From NCBI GenBank assembly GCA_002633005.1, contig NMRA01000085.1, forward strand, positions 612,619-676,618: a stretch of DNA of 64,000 nucleotides, in the 5' to 3' direction. Within the stretch, counting starts at the first letter, position 1, and each line of letters starts with the position of its first letter. Below the pieces are notes generated by a model. It was not told where the DNA came from. It made no database searches and was given only the letters and a program-made list of their open reading frames with translations. This DNA comes from Phoronis australis (lineage: Eukaryota > Phoronida > Phoronidae). Below are positions 1 through 11,208 of the stretch, in pieces. The position numbers and the translations under genes were made by a program.

Positions 1-433
1 GGCTCTCCCGCGATATCCCAGGCGACCGGCAGTGGCGCTGCGCACTATGACTCCGTTTCCGTCGTCTGCTCCACTGTGCAATGAAGAAAATTTACTTCAT
101 TTTTTAAAGAAAATGGAACCTGAGTGACGATGAAAAAACAGAAGCTGCTGGTAAAAAGTGAATTTTAATCGAAGCCTTAGTGAAGCACTCAGAAACTCAT
201 AATTCTCTCTTTGTCAAACCTTAACTTAAGACGATTTCCAAAGCAATCCCGTCATTATTGCCAACACGAAAAACGGATTTGGTCTTTCGGGCATTTTAAA
301 TACAACAAATTTGTTAAGAATCGATTGCACAAAATATAAAACGTGTAATAAGCATTACAAAAAGAAGTAAGTTTCCCGCGCAAACGCTGTGGACCATAAA
401 CAAATAGGTGTCTTAGAATCTAGTAGGAGTTAA

Positions 434-505
434 AGCGTGGTGGTGTAGTGGTAAAGCTTGCGTGCTCTGTTCGCTAGATTGTGGGTTCGAGTCTCTGGTA
501 TCTTG
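434..505 (+). repeat. tRNA-derived SINE head
   Basis: A polymerase III A-box-like stretch (TGGTGTAGTGGTAAAGC) is followed at the correct spacing by a B box (GGTTCGAGTCT, 484-494). No matching acceptor stem is present, so this is a tRNA-derived repeat rather than a functional tRNA. A T-rich and G/C-run tail follows to about 735. The ending AGATCCGCC resembles stretches near 33650 and 35385, which suggests a shared repeat tail. Confidence 0.55.
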
Positions 506-1038
506 CATTTTTCCTGTTTGCCCCTTTTCTTTTTTTGCTTTTTTTTCTTGGATAATACTTCAGGAATCAAGGAAAATGCTTGATTTTTAGAGGTAAAAAC
601 AGAAAAATTTAGTGAGCGGGAGGGGGGTTTGCCCCCCATTCGGTGCTATGCGCATCTACAATCGTGGTTTGCGCAAATGCTTATGCCCGGACAAAATGTT
701 GGCCCCCCCTTGCGATATCCTAGATCCGCCCCTGTGGTAAGTCAACTTTTGACTTTGATACAAATCGAAAGTGAACTCTACATGTAAGTTGAATTCTCAA
801 TATAGCCGAACTTAAAGGGAACACGGTTTGGCCTACAAACAGATATTACCAACGACGCTCCCATTCCCTGAAGCAAAATAATGCTCTGAAACCCTAGACA
901 AGCCCAAGTTTGGAGGAAACTTTGAAAATTCCTTTCAAAGTCTGCTAAACGGGATGTCGTGACCTACTCTAGTGAATTACTAGGCAACTGTGGGGAACGA
1001 CTACTCACCGAAAAACAAAATATGCAAGCTGCGACAAA

Positions 1039-1198
1039 CAGTGCTGTAGTGGAGCGTAGGCGCACGTACCTAGGCGCAGCCAACCACCATTTGGCATTTG
1101 AACGTAGCGCCTACGCGCCGTTAAGTTAAGTTCAGTGCTCAAGGGGCGGTGGGCTTTGGACGCCTACCTTTTTTTCTAATTTTACCACTACAGCACTG
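1039..1198. mobile_element. hAT-type MITE with 8-bp target-site duplication
   Basis: Terminal inverted repeats CAGTGCTGTAGTGG (1039-1052) and CCACTACAGCACTG (1185-1198) are perfect. A secondary inverted GTAGGCG/CGCCTAC pair lies inside. The element is flanked by a perfect 8-bp direct repeat, GCGACAAA, at 1031-1038 and 1199-1206. An 8-bp target duplication with CAG-starting termini is the known signature of hAT transposons. At 160 bp with no ORF it is non-autonomous. Confidence 0.9.
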
Positions 1199-2277
1199 GC
1201 GACAAAGGGATTGTGAGTTTTTAGTTGATTCCTGCTTTTATCTATGAGACCAATGGTGCATTAGCACGTGACAGAACGGGGATTGGTTGAAGTCATCAAA
1301 ATAGGGTTTAGTAAGGGCTAAGTCCCAATTTTGTTTTTATGGAAATCAAGGCTCGGGTTTTAATTTTATCATTAGAAAATGTCATTAGTAAAAGAAGGGT
1401 GCATAATAAATATTATGATAATAGAAAAAGATTGCATCTGTGAGTACAGAGAGACACAAATGCGCTAAAGATTTAGGGAACAGCCGAGTCGCTATTTGGG
1501 ACTGTTTCATGCAACCGGGCACTAAAGCCCATTGATACGATAATAGGTGGCGCTCTTGACTGCAGAAAATAAGAACATGGACGTTTTACGAAGACTGACT
1601 CCTGGTGGTAATCTCATGAAAGAGGTATACGGTACATGCCGCTCAGATTGAAGACTAGTTTCCATATGAGAGGCTGTCTTTTCCGATGTATTCACTAGAA
1701 AAGTGCATACCGAGGGAGTTCGAAATTCTACTAACGTTTCCTTTTTCCAACTGCAAAAATCTGTAGAAGAGCGGTCTAACCTTATTAGTTAAATCAATGT
1801 TGCAAAAGATGTAGCCTACTCATTTTTTTCCACATGACATCTCTTCGCGTCACGTGACTGTTTCAGCTTTAAAGGCTTAAAGGACTCTTGTCCAACAGTG
1901 CATGCGATGCGAAATGTTTCAGGTTTATGAATAAGCTTTACGAAAAGCGGTATATTTTGTTTGAAAAGTGTACAATAGGTGACATTTTATGGAAGCTCCC
2001 TGCAAATGTGACACTTTTTCGATTCCAGTCGGCATCTTTTAAAAAAAATTAAAATTTTCTAGATGGACCCCCTTAAAATTATTTCGAGTACCCTCGGAAA
2101 CAGAGTTGACAATGCGGTATTCATAAAGTAAACGTTTAAGGGTTGATTACTTGCATTTTCGCAAAACGAACGAACGTGCATAGGGAGCGTTGTTGGGAGA
2201 TGCATGTCTTCAATTAAAATTTCTACTACGCATTTTACACATTTGAATCAACCCCGTGTTTATTGCTTTCATTTCAG

Positions 2278-2400
2278 ATGTTAACGAGTGCAAAGAATCA
2301 GGATCACCTTGCGGACACAAGTGCACGAATACGCAGGGGAGTTTTGTGTGCCAATGTTACGACGGTTTTCACTTACAAGCAGACAGGAAAACTTGCAAAC
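2278..2400 (+). CDS. EGFL7-like exon: calcium-binding EGF domain
   Basis: The acceptor TTTCAG lies just before 2278 and the donor GTAATC at 2401. The exon is 41 codons, phase 1-1. It encodes D-V-N-E-C at the start (calcium ligands) and six cysteines in EGF spacing. The C-x-N-x4-F-x-C-x-C motif is the consensus for Asp/Asn beta-hydroxylation. Confidence 0.85.
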
Positions 2401-3612
2401 GTAATCTTTTACCTGGCTTGGAGTATATCAATCTGAGTACAGGCGCCATTTTGTGAATCTTGTCTCTGAAATATGTGGCAGCATGAAATATATTGCCGGT
2501 TATGTAAAAAGCATTTTTTTAGCTGTGTCTTTGTAACCCAAACGTTTCGGATGTCATCGGAACCCTCAAGCTCAACTTTTGAAGAGATTTTGTTACACTA
2601 TGAATTGGCTTGCACTACTGACGGATATTGGCGTTTCCGCTTCCTCTTTTCGTATCAAATATGCAAATTTGCTAAATATTGCTTAATTCATACTTTAATA
2701 AACGCTCGCTTGTACTCAGGATAAAAATCTATATTAGATTTTCCTTCTTTACAAATAAGGGTTTCCATGATGAAAAGGAATATTATGGAAATAAGTTTTA
2801 GCTAAAACAATTTTCGTTTAGCTCAGTTTTATGAAGATTTTACCTCAAGAAGCTGCGTTTCTGTTCCACTAGCAATTATTGGATTCTTATAATTATAACT
2901 GTGTTGCGATCTAGTTTGTGTTTCGTGAAATGTGACATCAGACTTCAAAATGAAATTTAGTCTTACGCTCCACAAAACTATGTCTGAAAAATAATTAAAT
3001 CAAACTTGAGTAAGTGAAAAGCGTCTGAGAAAATAGACATAACTGAATTACCAAGCGTTTCTCTATTAATTACTTCTAGACTGTGCTGCACTCATAATTA
3101 CCTGGCTAAACCTTTTTCTGCAATTGTGAAGTTGGAACGTAAAACCAAAGTTCTGTCCAAGTCTTCAGTCAGTTTGATGAAACGGGCCCCTGGGCTCTGT
3201 TTTCTATTTTCAGTGGACTTAAAAAAGTTGCCAGAATATTGGGAAATTAGAAGAAACTACGAGGCTTTGAAGCAAGGTTTAGAAGATGTCCAGCGAGACA
3301 TGGCAAGCTCAACATATTATTGTCTACTGTATTATTTTACGCAAAAATGTATCATTTTCATTACACCATATCTTAAATGTCAATTGTCATATAGTGTTTG
3401 ATTTTACTTTATTTCTGTTTCTGTTGACAAAGGAAGTTATTACATCCGAAAATTTCAGTTCTTGTTGTTTTATTTACCTATTTGTATTATTTTCCGTATG
3501 TGACGTATCGCACTGTGACATGATGGCTTGGCTCGTTCACGACTCCACTCGTCCGTCCGTTTGATCCCCGCACTTTTACAACAGTGACGACAAAACCTAC
3601 AACAGCAACACG

Positions 3613-3664
<52 letters not shown>

Positions 3665-4549
3665 CTGCAATACATATGATTGCCAAGCTTTTTGAAATCA
3701 ATAGGTTTATGGTTTTCGCGGATTAAATTTTATTCAAAACTTTTCATCAAGTACCATGAACCCGACCTTGACGCTGGTTTAGACTTTTCTTTACAAAACT
3801 GTCCCCGAGTCAGAAGCGATTTGAAAAGAAAAATTGACAGTTGCTACTGTCCAAAGCCATAATCAGGACATAACTTGAAATAGCTTATTTACCCTGAATG
3901 GTCTTTAGTAATAAACTGACAGTTCTTTCCCAGCGCAACCGAGAACCTTTTCTAATATAAGTAACGAACAATTTAAGACCACTTTTATATTTGGTCTATA
4001 TCGAAAGTGTTTTTTCAAGAAGCTGGGTTCCTAGTAGACAGTCATCTTGTGCGCTGTGAATATGAACTGCTGGTAGTTAATGTCGTAAGAGCGAGCTTCG
4101 TCTTCGTAAAGCAATAGCTATCGTCGGCGAGGGTTACGGCGTGTTCTACATTTCCGATGTTGACAATTTGTTTTTCTCCAGGTTCGGAACGACATTTTCA
4201 ATAATTTGAACAACCACGTAAAAAGCATCGTATTCCCTAACTCTAACGAAACTGACAGCCTATTCAGAACTAGACATATTAGTACGATAATTTCAGGAAC
4301 AAAAGACGTCGGTTAACATGAGTCAGTTGATGAAAGAACTCCAGAAAATGAAGATCGTAGTAGAGCCCACCAAGCAGACGACAGTGCAGTCATCGTCTAC
4401 CTCATTCAAAGAGGTCACGTCATCGCCCATATATTCCACGTCACCACCGCTATCGACAACACCAAGCACCAGTTTAATTGAGGACCTTAACCATCAGGTG
4501 GCGTCTCTCAGCAATCAGATAGGCTTTTTGGAGGAAAGTCTAGCAAACT
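2278..4549 (+). CDS. EGFL7/EGFL8-like secreted EGF protein, 3' part
   Basis: This is a partial gene made of one calcium-binding EGF exon (2278-2400) and coiled-coil exons (3214-3302, 4182-4217, 4297-4549). The reading frame is consistent from 3214 onward. The final part, with the pattern L-x-x-Q-(I/V)-x-x-L-x-x-Q-I-x-F-L-E-E-x-L-x-x-C, closely resembles the C-terminal end of vertebrate EGFL7, a secreted vascular protein with EMI, EGF, cbEGF and coiled-coil regions. The EGF exon is phase 1-1, usual for shuffled EGF modules. A Ser/Thr/Pro-rich linker lies at about 4381-4475. EMI and first EGF exons are not found, and the terminal exon is ambiguous. Family assignment rests on the domain order plus the C-terminal motif. 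A different cbEGF plus coiled-coil protein is possible. Confidence 0.65.
3214..3302 (+). CDS. EGFL7-like coiled-coil exon with putative GC donor
   Basis: The acceptor TATTTTCAG precedes 3214. The frame begins LDLKKLPEYWE after a split codon (phase 1 in, matching the EGF exon) and continues as a charged helical segment. No GT donor follows in the open frame. The best exit is ATG|GCAAGC at 3303, a GC-AG donor, which leaves phase 0 and fits the next exon. Confidence 0.5.
3420..3484 (+). repeat. Copy of the hairpin-element arm
   Basis: The stretch from TGTTGACAAAGGAAGTTATT to TTGTTTTATTTACCTA matches the right arm of the hairpin at 8339-8484, with a short internal deletion. It marks a dispersed repeat family. 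Confidence 0.7.
3611..3666 (+). repeat. (CAA)n microsatellite
   Basis: About 18 near-perfect CAA/ACA trinucleotides. They give spurious poly-Leu and poly-Cys frames on the minus strand. Confidence 0.95.
4182..4217 (+). CDS. EGFL7-like mini-exon (36 bp)
   Basis: A strong acceptor (TTTTTCTCCAG) is followed by VRNDIFNNLNNH and a donor GTAAAA at 4218. Both phases are 0, so it fits between its neighbours. The downstream intron would be only 79 bp. The call rests on splice sites and frame alone. Confidence 0.4.
4297..4549 (+). CDS. EGFL7-like C-terminal coiled-coil exon
   Basis: Acceptor ATTTCAG, donor T|GTAAGT at 4550, phase 0 in and phase 1 out. The exon encodes a short helix (MSQLMKELQKMKI), a Ser/Thr/Pro-rich linker, and a second heptad helix ending IGFLEESLAN. 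This matches the position and pattern of the C-terminal EGFL7 helix. Confidence 0.7.
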
Positions 4550-5609
4550 GTAAGTACTAAACTCATACGTCCTGAACTATACGCATCAGAATTCTGACGT
4601 CATTAGTAAAAAACGAGAAAATTACTTACTAGGAGACATTTGGTTACTTATGCCTGACGTTTCAAGCCTGCAGCTCAGGCCCTTGATAGTCATCACGGAG
4701 AATTTCTCGCTTACACTGGTGACCGCTCTTATTCCCTGAGCCCCAAGACAACTTTTAGGATGCCTATTCAGCACGCCCTTTGTATTGAAGTAGATCTGAG
4801 CTAATGAAGTGGAAAGGTAATTGCTAGCATTACTGTCTCAGCAATGGTTGTTGTTAGTACCCCCAATTTGGTTTTCTCTGACATTTGCAGAGTTATAGCC
4901 TGCAACTCTGGAGAGTAGTTTTAACTTGGTACATTGTAAATATTACAAAATGACTAAAAAGGTTAACTTGTGTTTGTCTTGACAAAGGGCCACTTCCCAA
5001 AGGAACGATAAGTTTCATATTGGTTTTCTTTATTTAATTTTTAATGCTTCTACCCACTTGTTTTTTTACCGGGAACGGGTTGACATCTTTTTATCTAAGT
5101 TTCGAACTTGAAGTACCAAAACAGTGGTAGATTTTGATCGCTAGCTAAACTTAATTAGTTTAGTTCAATGTGAGCCCATCCCTAAACTTACCGCATTACA
5201 GGTACACTAAACATTTCACGTGTCATTAAAGTAATCTTTATTAGAACCCAAATCATAAAATACATACAAAAGTGCAAATGTGGTGATAACAAAACTGAAG
5301 ATCTATGGACAATTTCGGTGGCACTGACTATACATGTATATTAACTATTCTAGCTCTTTGTCAGTAATAAAAAATGAAAAGTGGGCACAACAACCGTTTC
5401 CTGGTCAAAAATCTGGTTAATATAAACGAGATTGAAAGAATATTAAAAAATAAATTCATGTGATATTGTTAACTCTGCTCAGCGTTTGCATATTCACCGA
5501 GTATATCAATACGCGCGGCAGTTTATCTTCAATCCTATCCAATAGTTTTTAGATTATTAGTTCATTGATTTTTAAAAATCGAAAACTGTACTTGATTGTT
5601 TTTTTTCAG

Positions 5610-5638
5610 CTGAATACCGCCGTGGTGTTTGTTTATAA
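5610..5638 (+). CDS. Possible terminal exon of the EGFL7-like gene
   Basis: A strong acceptor (TTGTTTTTTTTCAG) ends at 5609. The split codon completes as Ser, followed by EYRRGVCL and TAA. It retains a late cysteine, as EGFL7 proteins do. A competing acceptor at 5889 would end the protein as CMVT-stop, and one at 4676 as CP-stop. None is decisive. Confidence 0.25.
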
Positions 5639-5884
5639 TGAAAATTAATGGTTAATGCATTTTGAAAATTGCCATTATGTACAGTCAGAGATGTCTAATG
5701 CAGTTTATGGTCGGATAATTACATTTAATTAAGTCTTGTTCGCATGGGGCAAAGCGGTCATCACAATTGTACCTGATTCCGGCGCCGCGCTTTCTTTGAT
5801 CCTGGTACCAGCCGCTCAGAAGGACGAGCGGTGAAAATTCCCGCATATCTTTAGAAATGCGTGACTTCTTTGTAAGTGTATTAT

Positions 5885-7410
5885 TCAGGTATGGTCACGT
5901 GATTGTTCTTCCCGCCGTTGTGAAACCGGATGTAACACGTGATCGTAAACAGGAGGAAGTTGCAGTCCCAGGTCACGATTGAGTGGGGGATTGCATTGCA
6001 TGATGCAAATGTCCTTTTTGATCTTACTGGAGTACCAATGTTCCTCTCTGGATAAAACTCGTGTATTGTCCATGCTGATGGTGTGGCCAGATGAAACTAA
6101 GTGGTCTCCAATAGTAGTAGGTGTGTCTAGTTTTTGTGCTCTGCACATGCAGCGGATCCCGAGAGACCTTTTGGTTTCACCGATGTGTAGTTGACTAGGA
6201 TCCTGGTCAAACGTGGATCTGATAGACAACACATGACTACTTCTCAAGCGGGCTGACGGCATTAGGTTTTCCTAGCTGATTGCGAAGAGTGTTAATGGGT
6301 CTAAAGCAAACGCCAAAAACGGACGGGATTCCAGCATTTTTCCTAGATCTGTCATCTCTCAATTGCTCAGGTGGGGTTCCGGTTGTGAGGAAGTTTCAGT
6401 GTTCATGGCTTGTGATAGTCGTAAGCTTTCTCAGTACGGTGATGTACTTTTCTCCACGGTTCAGTAGCGTTCTCACTATTGGCTGTTTCTATTGAACAGG
6501 GTAGTTGGACTTGAAGTTCAAATATTGGTCTTCGTGAGTGGGTAGCCATCGTCTTTCACATGCACACTTAAGTCTAGGAATGGTAATCGACAACCAACCT
6601 CAAGTTCCACGGTGAATAGTATGTTTTCACATAGGCTATTAATGTGGTACGTGAAGCTGTCAATGTCGTGCTCTTGGATCTTAACACAAGCGTGACAGTT
6701 CTCTGTCCTCGAAGTTCTCCGTGTGGATACCACAGACCAGTGGGGGACATAGGCTGCTCCATGACACTGTTGGTAAAATTTTCCACGGCAGTAGGTATTA
6801 AGGCAAAACTCGAGGAGTTGGTAAATCTTGTTAACGGATAGTTTGATGGTGGTAAGCGCCTTGTCGACAGGTGCACTCGTGAAAAGTGCGCTGACGTCAT
6901 TCGAGATGAGTTTATTGTCAGTGGGGACAGCTAGATCTTGAAGTTTGTCGGCCATGTCTTGGATATTTGTGACACTGTGAGGGTTGTTACCATGTGGGGG
7001 AGAGAGTAACTATCTTAGATAAATATTTAGCAGCCTTGCACGTTAGCTGCAACAGCACAACGCGATGGGTCTCAAAGGAGTATTAGGTTGGTGTATTTTG
7101 GAGGAATCATGCATCTTGCCGATGCTCCGAGATAGTTTCCAATAATTAACTTATCACTTCGTCTTCCAATCACTAACTGATTAAGGCACTTACCTTTAGG
7201 AGCTCTGGGAGGAGGCTTGTAGGTGTTGGTGTCCGATAACACAGCGATGTATCGTTGAACATGCCAACCCTTCAAGCACAATGTCACCTCGGCTGAGAGG
7301 AAAGCCACCTCTGAGCTTCGTTCCAGCAGCATAATATTCATTTGCTGGTCATATTGTGTGATAAATAAGTCGCATAACTTTGAAATCAGTCGAATTATGC
7401 TTCGTTTCAC
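5885..7410 (-). mobile_element. Decayed Penelope-like retroelement (RT plus GIY-YIG endonuclease)
   Basis: Read on the minus strand, three broken frames appear in Penelope order. 7410-7072 has LSDTNTYKPPPRAP, the finger-region motif upstream of RT. 6955-6518 has ISNDVSALFTSAPVDKAL (RT motif A region, D-V-x-x-L-F-T-x-x-P), then F-x-Q-x-x-G and LPFLDLSVHV. 6262-5885 has IGETKRSLGIR, GDHLVSSGH and LNRDLGLQLP, the pattern of the C-terminal GIY-YIG nuclease, with the first GIY half and the YIG tyrosine lost. Frameshifts and stops separate the parts and the RT catalytic D-D pair is not intact, so it is a dead copy. Penelope elements use this endonuclease for target-primed insertion. Confidence 0.85.
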
Positions 7411-8338
7411 GTGTCCATGACGTGCATAGACTGGAAACGAAGTATTTTGCTTTGAACTGTTGTGCTCAAAATGCTGGGCTTTCTGTTGGCAGGTGCATGC
7501 GGACGTCTAACTGATGCCTCCTACAGACAACATTTTCAATATGTGCTCACGCGGAAGAAAAGAAAAACTCACCCCTGACATGTGCTGGAATTCCGTGATG
7601 CTTGGAAGTGTAATACGCCAGATAGTCATGGTTATCCCTTTACTGTCGAATTCAGTGGTTCGAAGAGTAGAAGGATAGTAGCAATAACGTATTCCTTCTC
7701 TTCGTCTCAACGTGTTGTTGGCCGCGAGTTAAATTTGAATTAAGAAGAATGAAACTATAGTTAAGTGATCTGAGTACAAGTTCATAGACTGTGTGTGCGG
7801 GAAGGCGCGACTCAAAGTTTGTGACTTCGGCTCGGGTCTGGAACTGAATGGGCGCCGTTTTGAACAAAAAGGCTTGAGAATCATTACTACATGTAGGTGC
7901 TGATGAATGTGTTTTAATACCGAATTGTCTCATAACTGTACATAGTTTTTGAATGGATGTTTCTACAAGTTTCATAATAAATGCTTGATACTGTACATGC
8001 TCTCTGTATAATTCAATACTCCGATTGAAAAGTTGAGAAATGTGCGGGACACGGTATTTCTTTTACGTAAGCAGACCCATCAGTACTCAACATTGACGTC
8101 TATATACACATACAGTAGCGAGTCATCGAAACAAATCCTTCCACGTTCTCTTTTACTGCACTTGATTGTCCTCGCCGGTTCCGCAGGGCCATCGGCTTAA
8201 GGCATCTGATTGGTCTGTACGACGGATGTCGTTATTAAGAATCAATCGGATGTCTTTAAGGCCACAAAGGTTTCGGCAATCGCGCTTGAACCACACACCA
8301 TTGAAGTTTCTGTTGGAATTAGTAATGTACGTAATAAT

Positions 8339-8484
8339 TAGGTAAATAAAACAACAAGAATGGATCAACTGAAATTTGAAATTTTCGGATGTAATAAATT
8401 CCTTTGTCAACAGAAACAAAGGAAGTTATTACATCCGAAAATTTCAAATTTCAGTTGATCCATTCTTGTTGTTTTATTTACCTA
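8339..8484. repeat. Near-perfect 146-bp hairpin (foldback) element
   Basis: The left arm 8339-8407 and right arm 8416-8484 are about 69 nt each. They are near-perfect inverted complements around the 8-nt loop CAACAGAA, centred at 8411.5. The right arm is also found as a single copy at 3420-3484. Confidence 0.92.
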
Positions 8485-8654
8485 TTTATATTCTACATTT
8501 CGTGAAACAATAGTATCCTTGGGAGGATCTGGATTGCCTTATTTAGTTTACGTAATGTACTTAAAAGATTCGAAACATGCCTCCCTATTTTGAACACATA
8601 AAACAGAAAGCGGGTGATTTAACATGACATTATAAAAATCCCTTTTTTGAGATC

Positions 8655-8732
8655 AGCCTCAGTTGGGAACTGAACCCGATACTCTCGCGTCGCAGTCAAG
8701 AGCTCCGCAGTGCTGACTGAGCTGAATCCCAA
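8655..8732 (-). repeat. tRNA-derived SINE head
   Basis: On the minus strand an A-box-like CAGCTCAGTCAGCA (8724-8711) is followed by a B box GGGTTCAGTTCCC (about 8677-8665). Anticodon and acceptor stems do not form cleanly, so it is a tRNA-derived repeat. Confidence 0.5.
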
Positions 8733-9103
8733 TCGCCATTTGACAGAGTATCCTAAGCGTTACTGGGAAAATCATCGGCTTTGATGTCGATGCCTGAAAG
8801 ACAACAGCTACAGGTGTACTGTATAACTGGAGATTTGTTTCATAGCTTGGCAAAGACAACACCTTAACTTATATCCCATTCAACTAATCCCAAAACTGCG
8901 TCTTTCGGACATAAAAACGTCCCTTCAATATCGACAGTTAACAGTGCAAGTAATTCTCATTGAAAATAAAATTCAACTTTTGAATTAGGCCAGCTTAGGC
9001 CAAAGAAGCAGCGTGGTTTGCATGCGCGCAGCCAGCCTGAAAATGGGGGCTCGAATTTTTGATAATGTGGATCTTTTATTAATTATTCACGGGGTACTTT
9101 CAG

Positions 9104-9250
9104 AGTTTTGAATTATCCATTCGCCGAAATTTGGTAGTTCCTATAGTGGACCCCCTGGGTGCGCGCGTGGACTTTGGTCTTGACATCAACCTGCTCACTC
9201 AAAGTCTCGTGTTCTTGGAAAAGCTGCACAAAGGCACATATTATGCAAGG
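9104..9250 (+). CDS. Unidentified exon-like ORF
   Basis: An acceptor (GGTACTTTCAG) is followed by an open frame that starts SFELSIRRNLVVPIVDPLGA and ends FLEKLHKGTYYAR. It is closed by a strong donor (AGG|GTAAGA at 9251), giving 49 codons with both phases 0. The composition looks like globular protein and both splice sites are good. I do not recognise the family and no partner exon was found nearby. It could be an exon of an unseen gene, a lost-gene relic or chance. Confidence 0.35.
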
Positions 9251-10534
9251 GTAAGAAACGCCAAGCGATGATTAAAGTATAGAGAAAAATGCCACGTCAA
9301 TTTTGCTCTGGTTGAGTTATTTTTTTGAAAAGGTAAGCAACTAAACAAATACTGCACCACCGACTCAGTCATTCAAAGAAAATATAGACCAGAACCAGTT
9401 GACTTCTTGTTTATTGGAACAAAACCCGTAATTTGTTCTGCTTTAAATAACCAAGTCAGTGGTGCCGCAAACAAGAAAATCTAATTTAGTCGATCAAAAA
9501 TAATGCGTTTTTTACTCAACTCTAACCAGTTTCGGTCACCTTATGCCAGGTTGGCGTAATAGGCTATACTAATATGACTTGGATCGAAGACGTATCCTGG
9601 CGTGCAACAGTTTACTTCCTTGGACCTATTTCTTGATGCTGCTCTGTCTAGCCAAGGACCCCCCGGCGCCACATTCAGTTGACTGTGCGCTTGTGGGAGT
9701 ACGTCACAAAAGTATGGTGAGCGTGGCTAGACTGCGCTTGTCGAAACTAAACGGCTTTCCAGACGGCAAAATAGCTTCGGTTGCAGAAATTATAGTATTG
9801 CGCTGTGACAAAACACACTTTGTGAGCCTGGGTAGAGTTCAGTAACGCTAGGAACTCGCTAAAAAACAAAACTTCGCGAGATTACGTGAGATATAGTCGT
9901 GTATTTTGAATGAGAACACCTACGTGATTTTGATTAGATTTTAGCGAGGTTCACGCGATCAACAGAACCGTGACAGAAGACGGACGTAAACTACGTCTTT
10001 CAACGATCGACTTACGTACCGGCGGGACGGGGCGTAGTCAAGTTCTTTTCAACTCAAAGAATTGAACTTTGAGGGAAGTGTCCCTTCGCCTACGATGTGC
10101 CCCCGCGTTCCTCATAAAACCGTAGAACTACACCCTTGGTGGACCCTGGTATTCGGAAGCCGTAGGGTCGGTGCGGAACTGCCTTCAAACTGAAACTGAG
10201 TCATGCGAGTGCTGACATCCGATCCACGATAGTCCTGCCCTCATATCCATCACCGTCCATATATATTTGTGCCAGAGTTTGCTGATATTGATTCAGTGAT
10301 TTAACAAAGAAAGCCAACAAACTAATACAATACAACACAATACAATTAATACTAAGAAAGAGATGATGTCAGAAGAAATAAAAAGGCAATCGATGTGCGG
10401 ATGGCCTATTAATGCCCATTGTAGTCCGCCCTATATCAGATAGGTTTACCAGCAAAATAATAAAGATATAATAAGCACTACAGCAAATAGATGCATAAAA
10501 TTTATCTATTCAGTATCGGCCTATCTAAGTAGGC

Positions 10535-10552
10535 CTATCTATCTATCTATTT
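10535..10552 (+). repeat. (TATC)n microsatellite
   Basis: Four to five TATC units, with degenerate TATCTA copies on either side (10503-10620). Confidence 0.7.
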
Positions 10553-11208
10553 ATCGACTCTGTGTCTGCCATTTCTGCTCACTGAGTGACACGCATAATC
10601 AAGCTAATGTATCTATCTTGCTATCAATGTTCACCAGCCCCTTATCTACGTAGTTGACAAAATTCTTTCAAAATACCGGTAAAAATGTTTGATGCTGTAC
10701 ATGTAGGCCTACCGGTTTACAAATTCCTGGCCTGTTTCCAATGTCCCAAAGCCACGGGATTTAACTTAGCCGGGTTACCCAGCCAGGTTCGCCGGGTTCC
10801 GACTCACCTGTGGCAGAGGGTTCGCTGGCTTGTAGCGACATCTATATTGTGCAGGTGAAATCATCTCTCAGAATATTTAAATAGTTAAAAAAGGCTAAAA
10901 CTGAATATGAACACCAGGCATGTATAATGATCAATCAAACACTTGGAATATTTAAAGGCAATTAAGCCTGCTTAGTGTTCGAATTAGACAATTTTCCTGT
11001 CCAAGTAAACACTTGACCGGAAGTTTGTGTATGTCTTAGTTACTTGCATGCTGGTGAGTAGTTTGTTGTCGAGTTCGATTAAGCTTTGAGTCCTAGAGTA
11101 TCGCCTGTATGTAGCAGTTTTCAATGATCGTTAGAAAATTCATTATCTGAAACCAATCCTTGAAACTGGAAATCACAAGCCAGCTGGAAGTACTCCTCTT
11201 GACTTCCA

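Larger units (their letters stand above)
1..2277. other. Upstream non-coding region (intron or flank of the EGFL7-like gene)
   Basis: No convincing exon is seen. The stretch holds a tRNA-like SINE head (434-505), a C/G-rich repeat tail (about 600-735) and a hAT-type MITE (1039-1198). The missing 5' exons of the EGFL7-like gene (signal peptide, EMI domain, first EGF) are either beyond the left edge or too diverged for me to see here. Confidence 0.6.

Noticed and set aside
3470..3675. Poly-Leu and poly-Cys minus-strand ORFs
   Set aside because: They are translations of the (CAA)n microsatellite.
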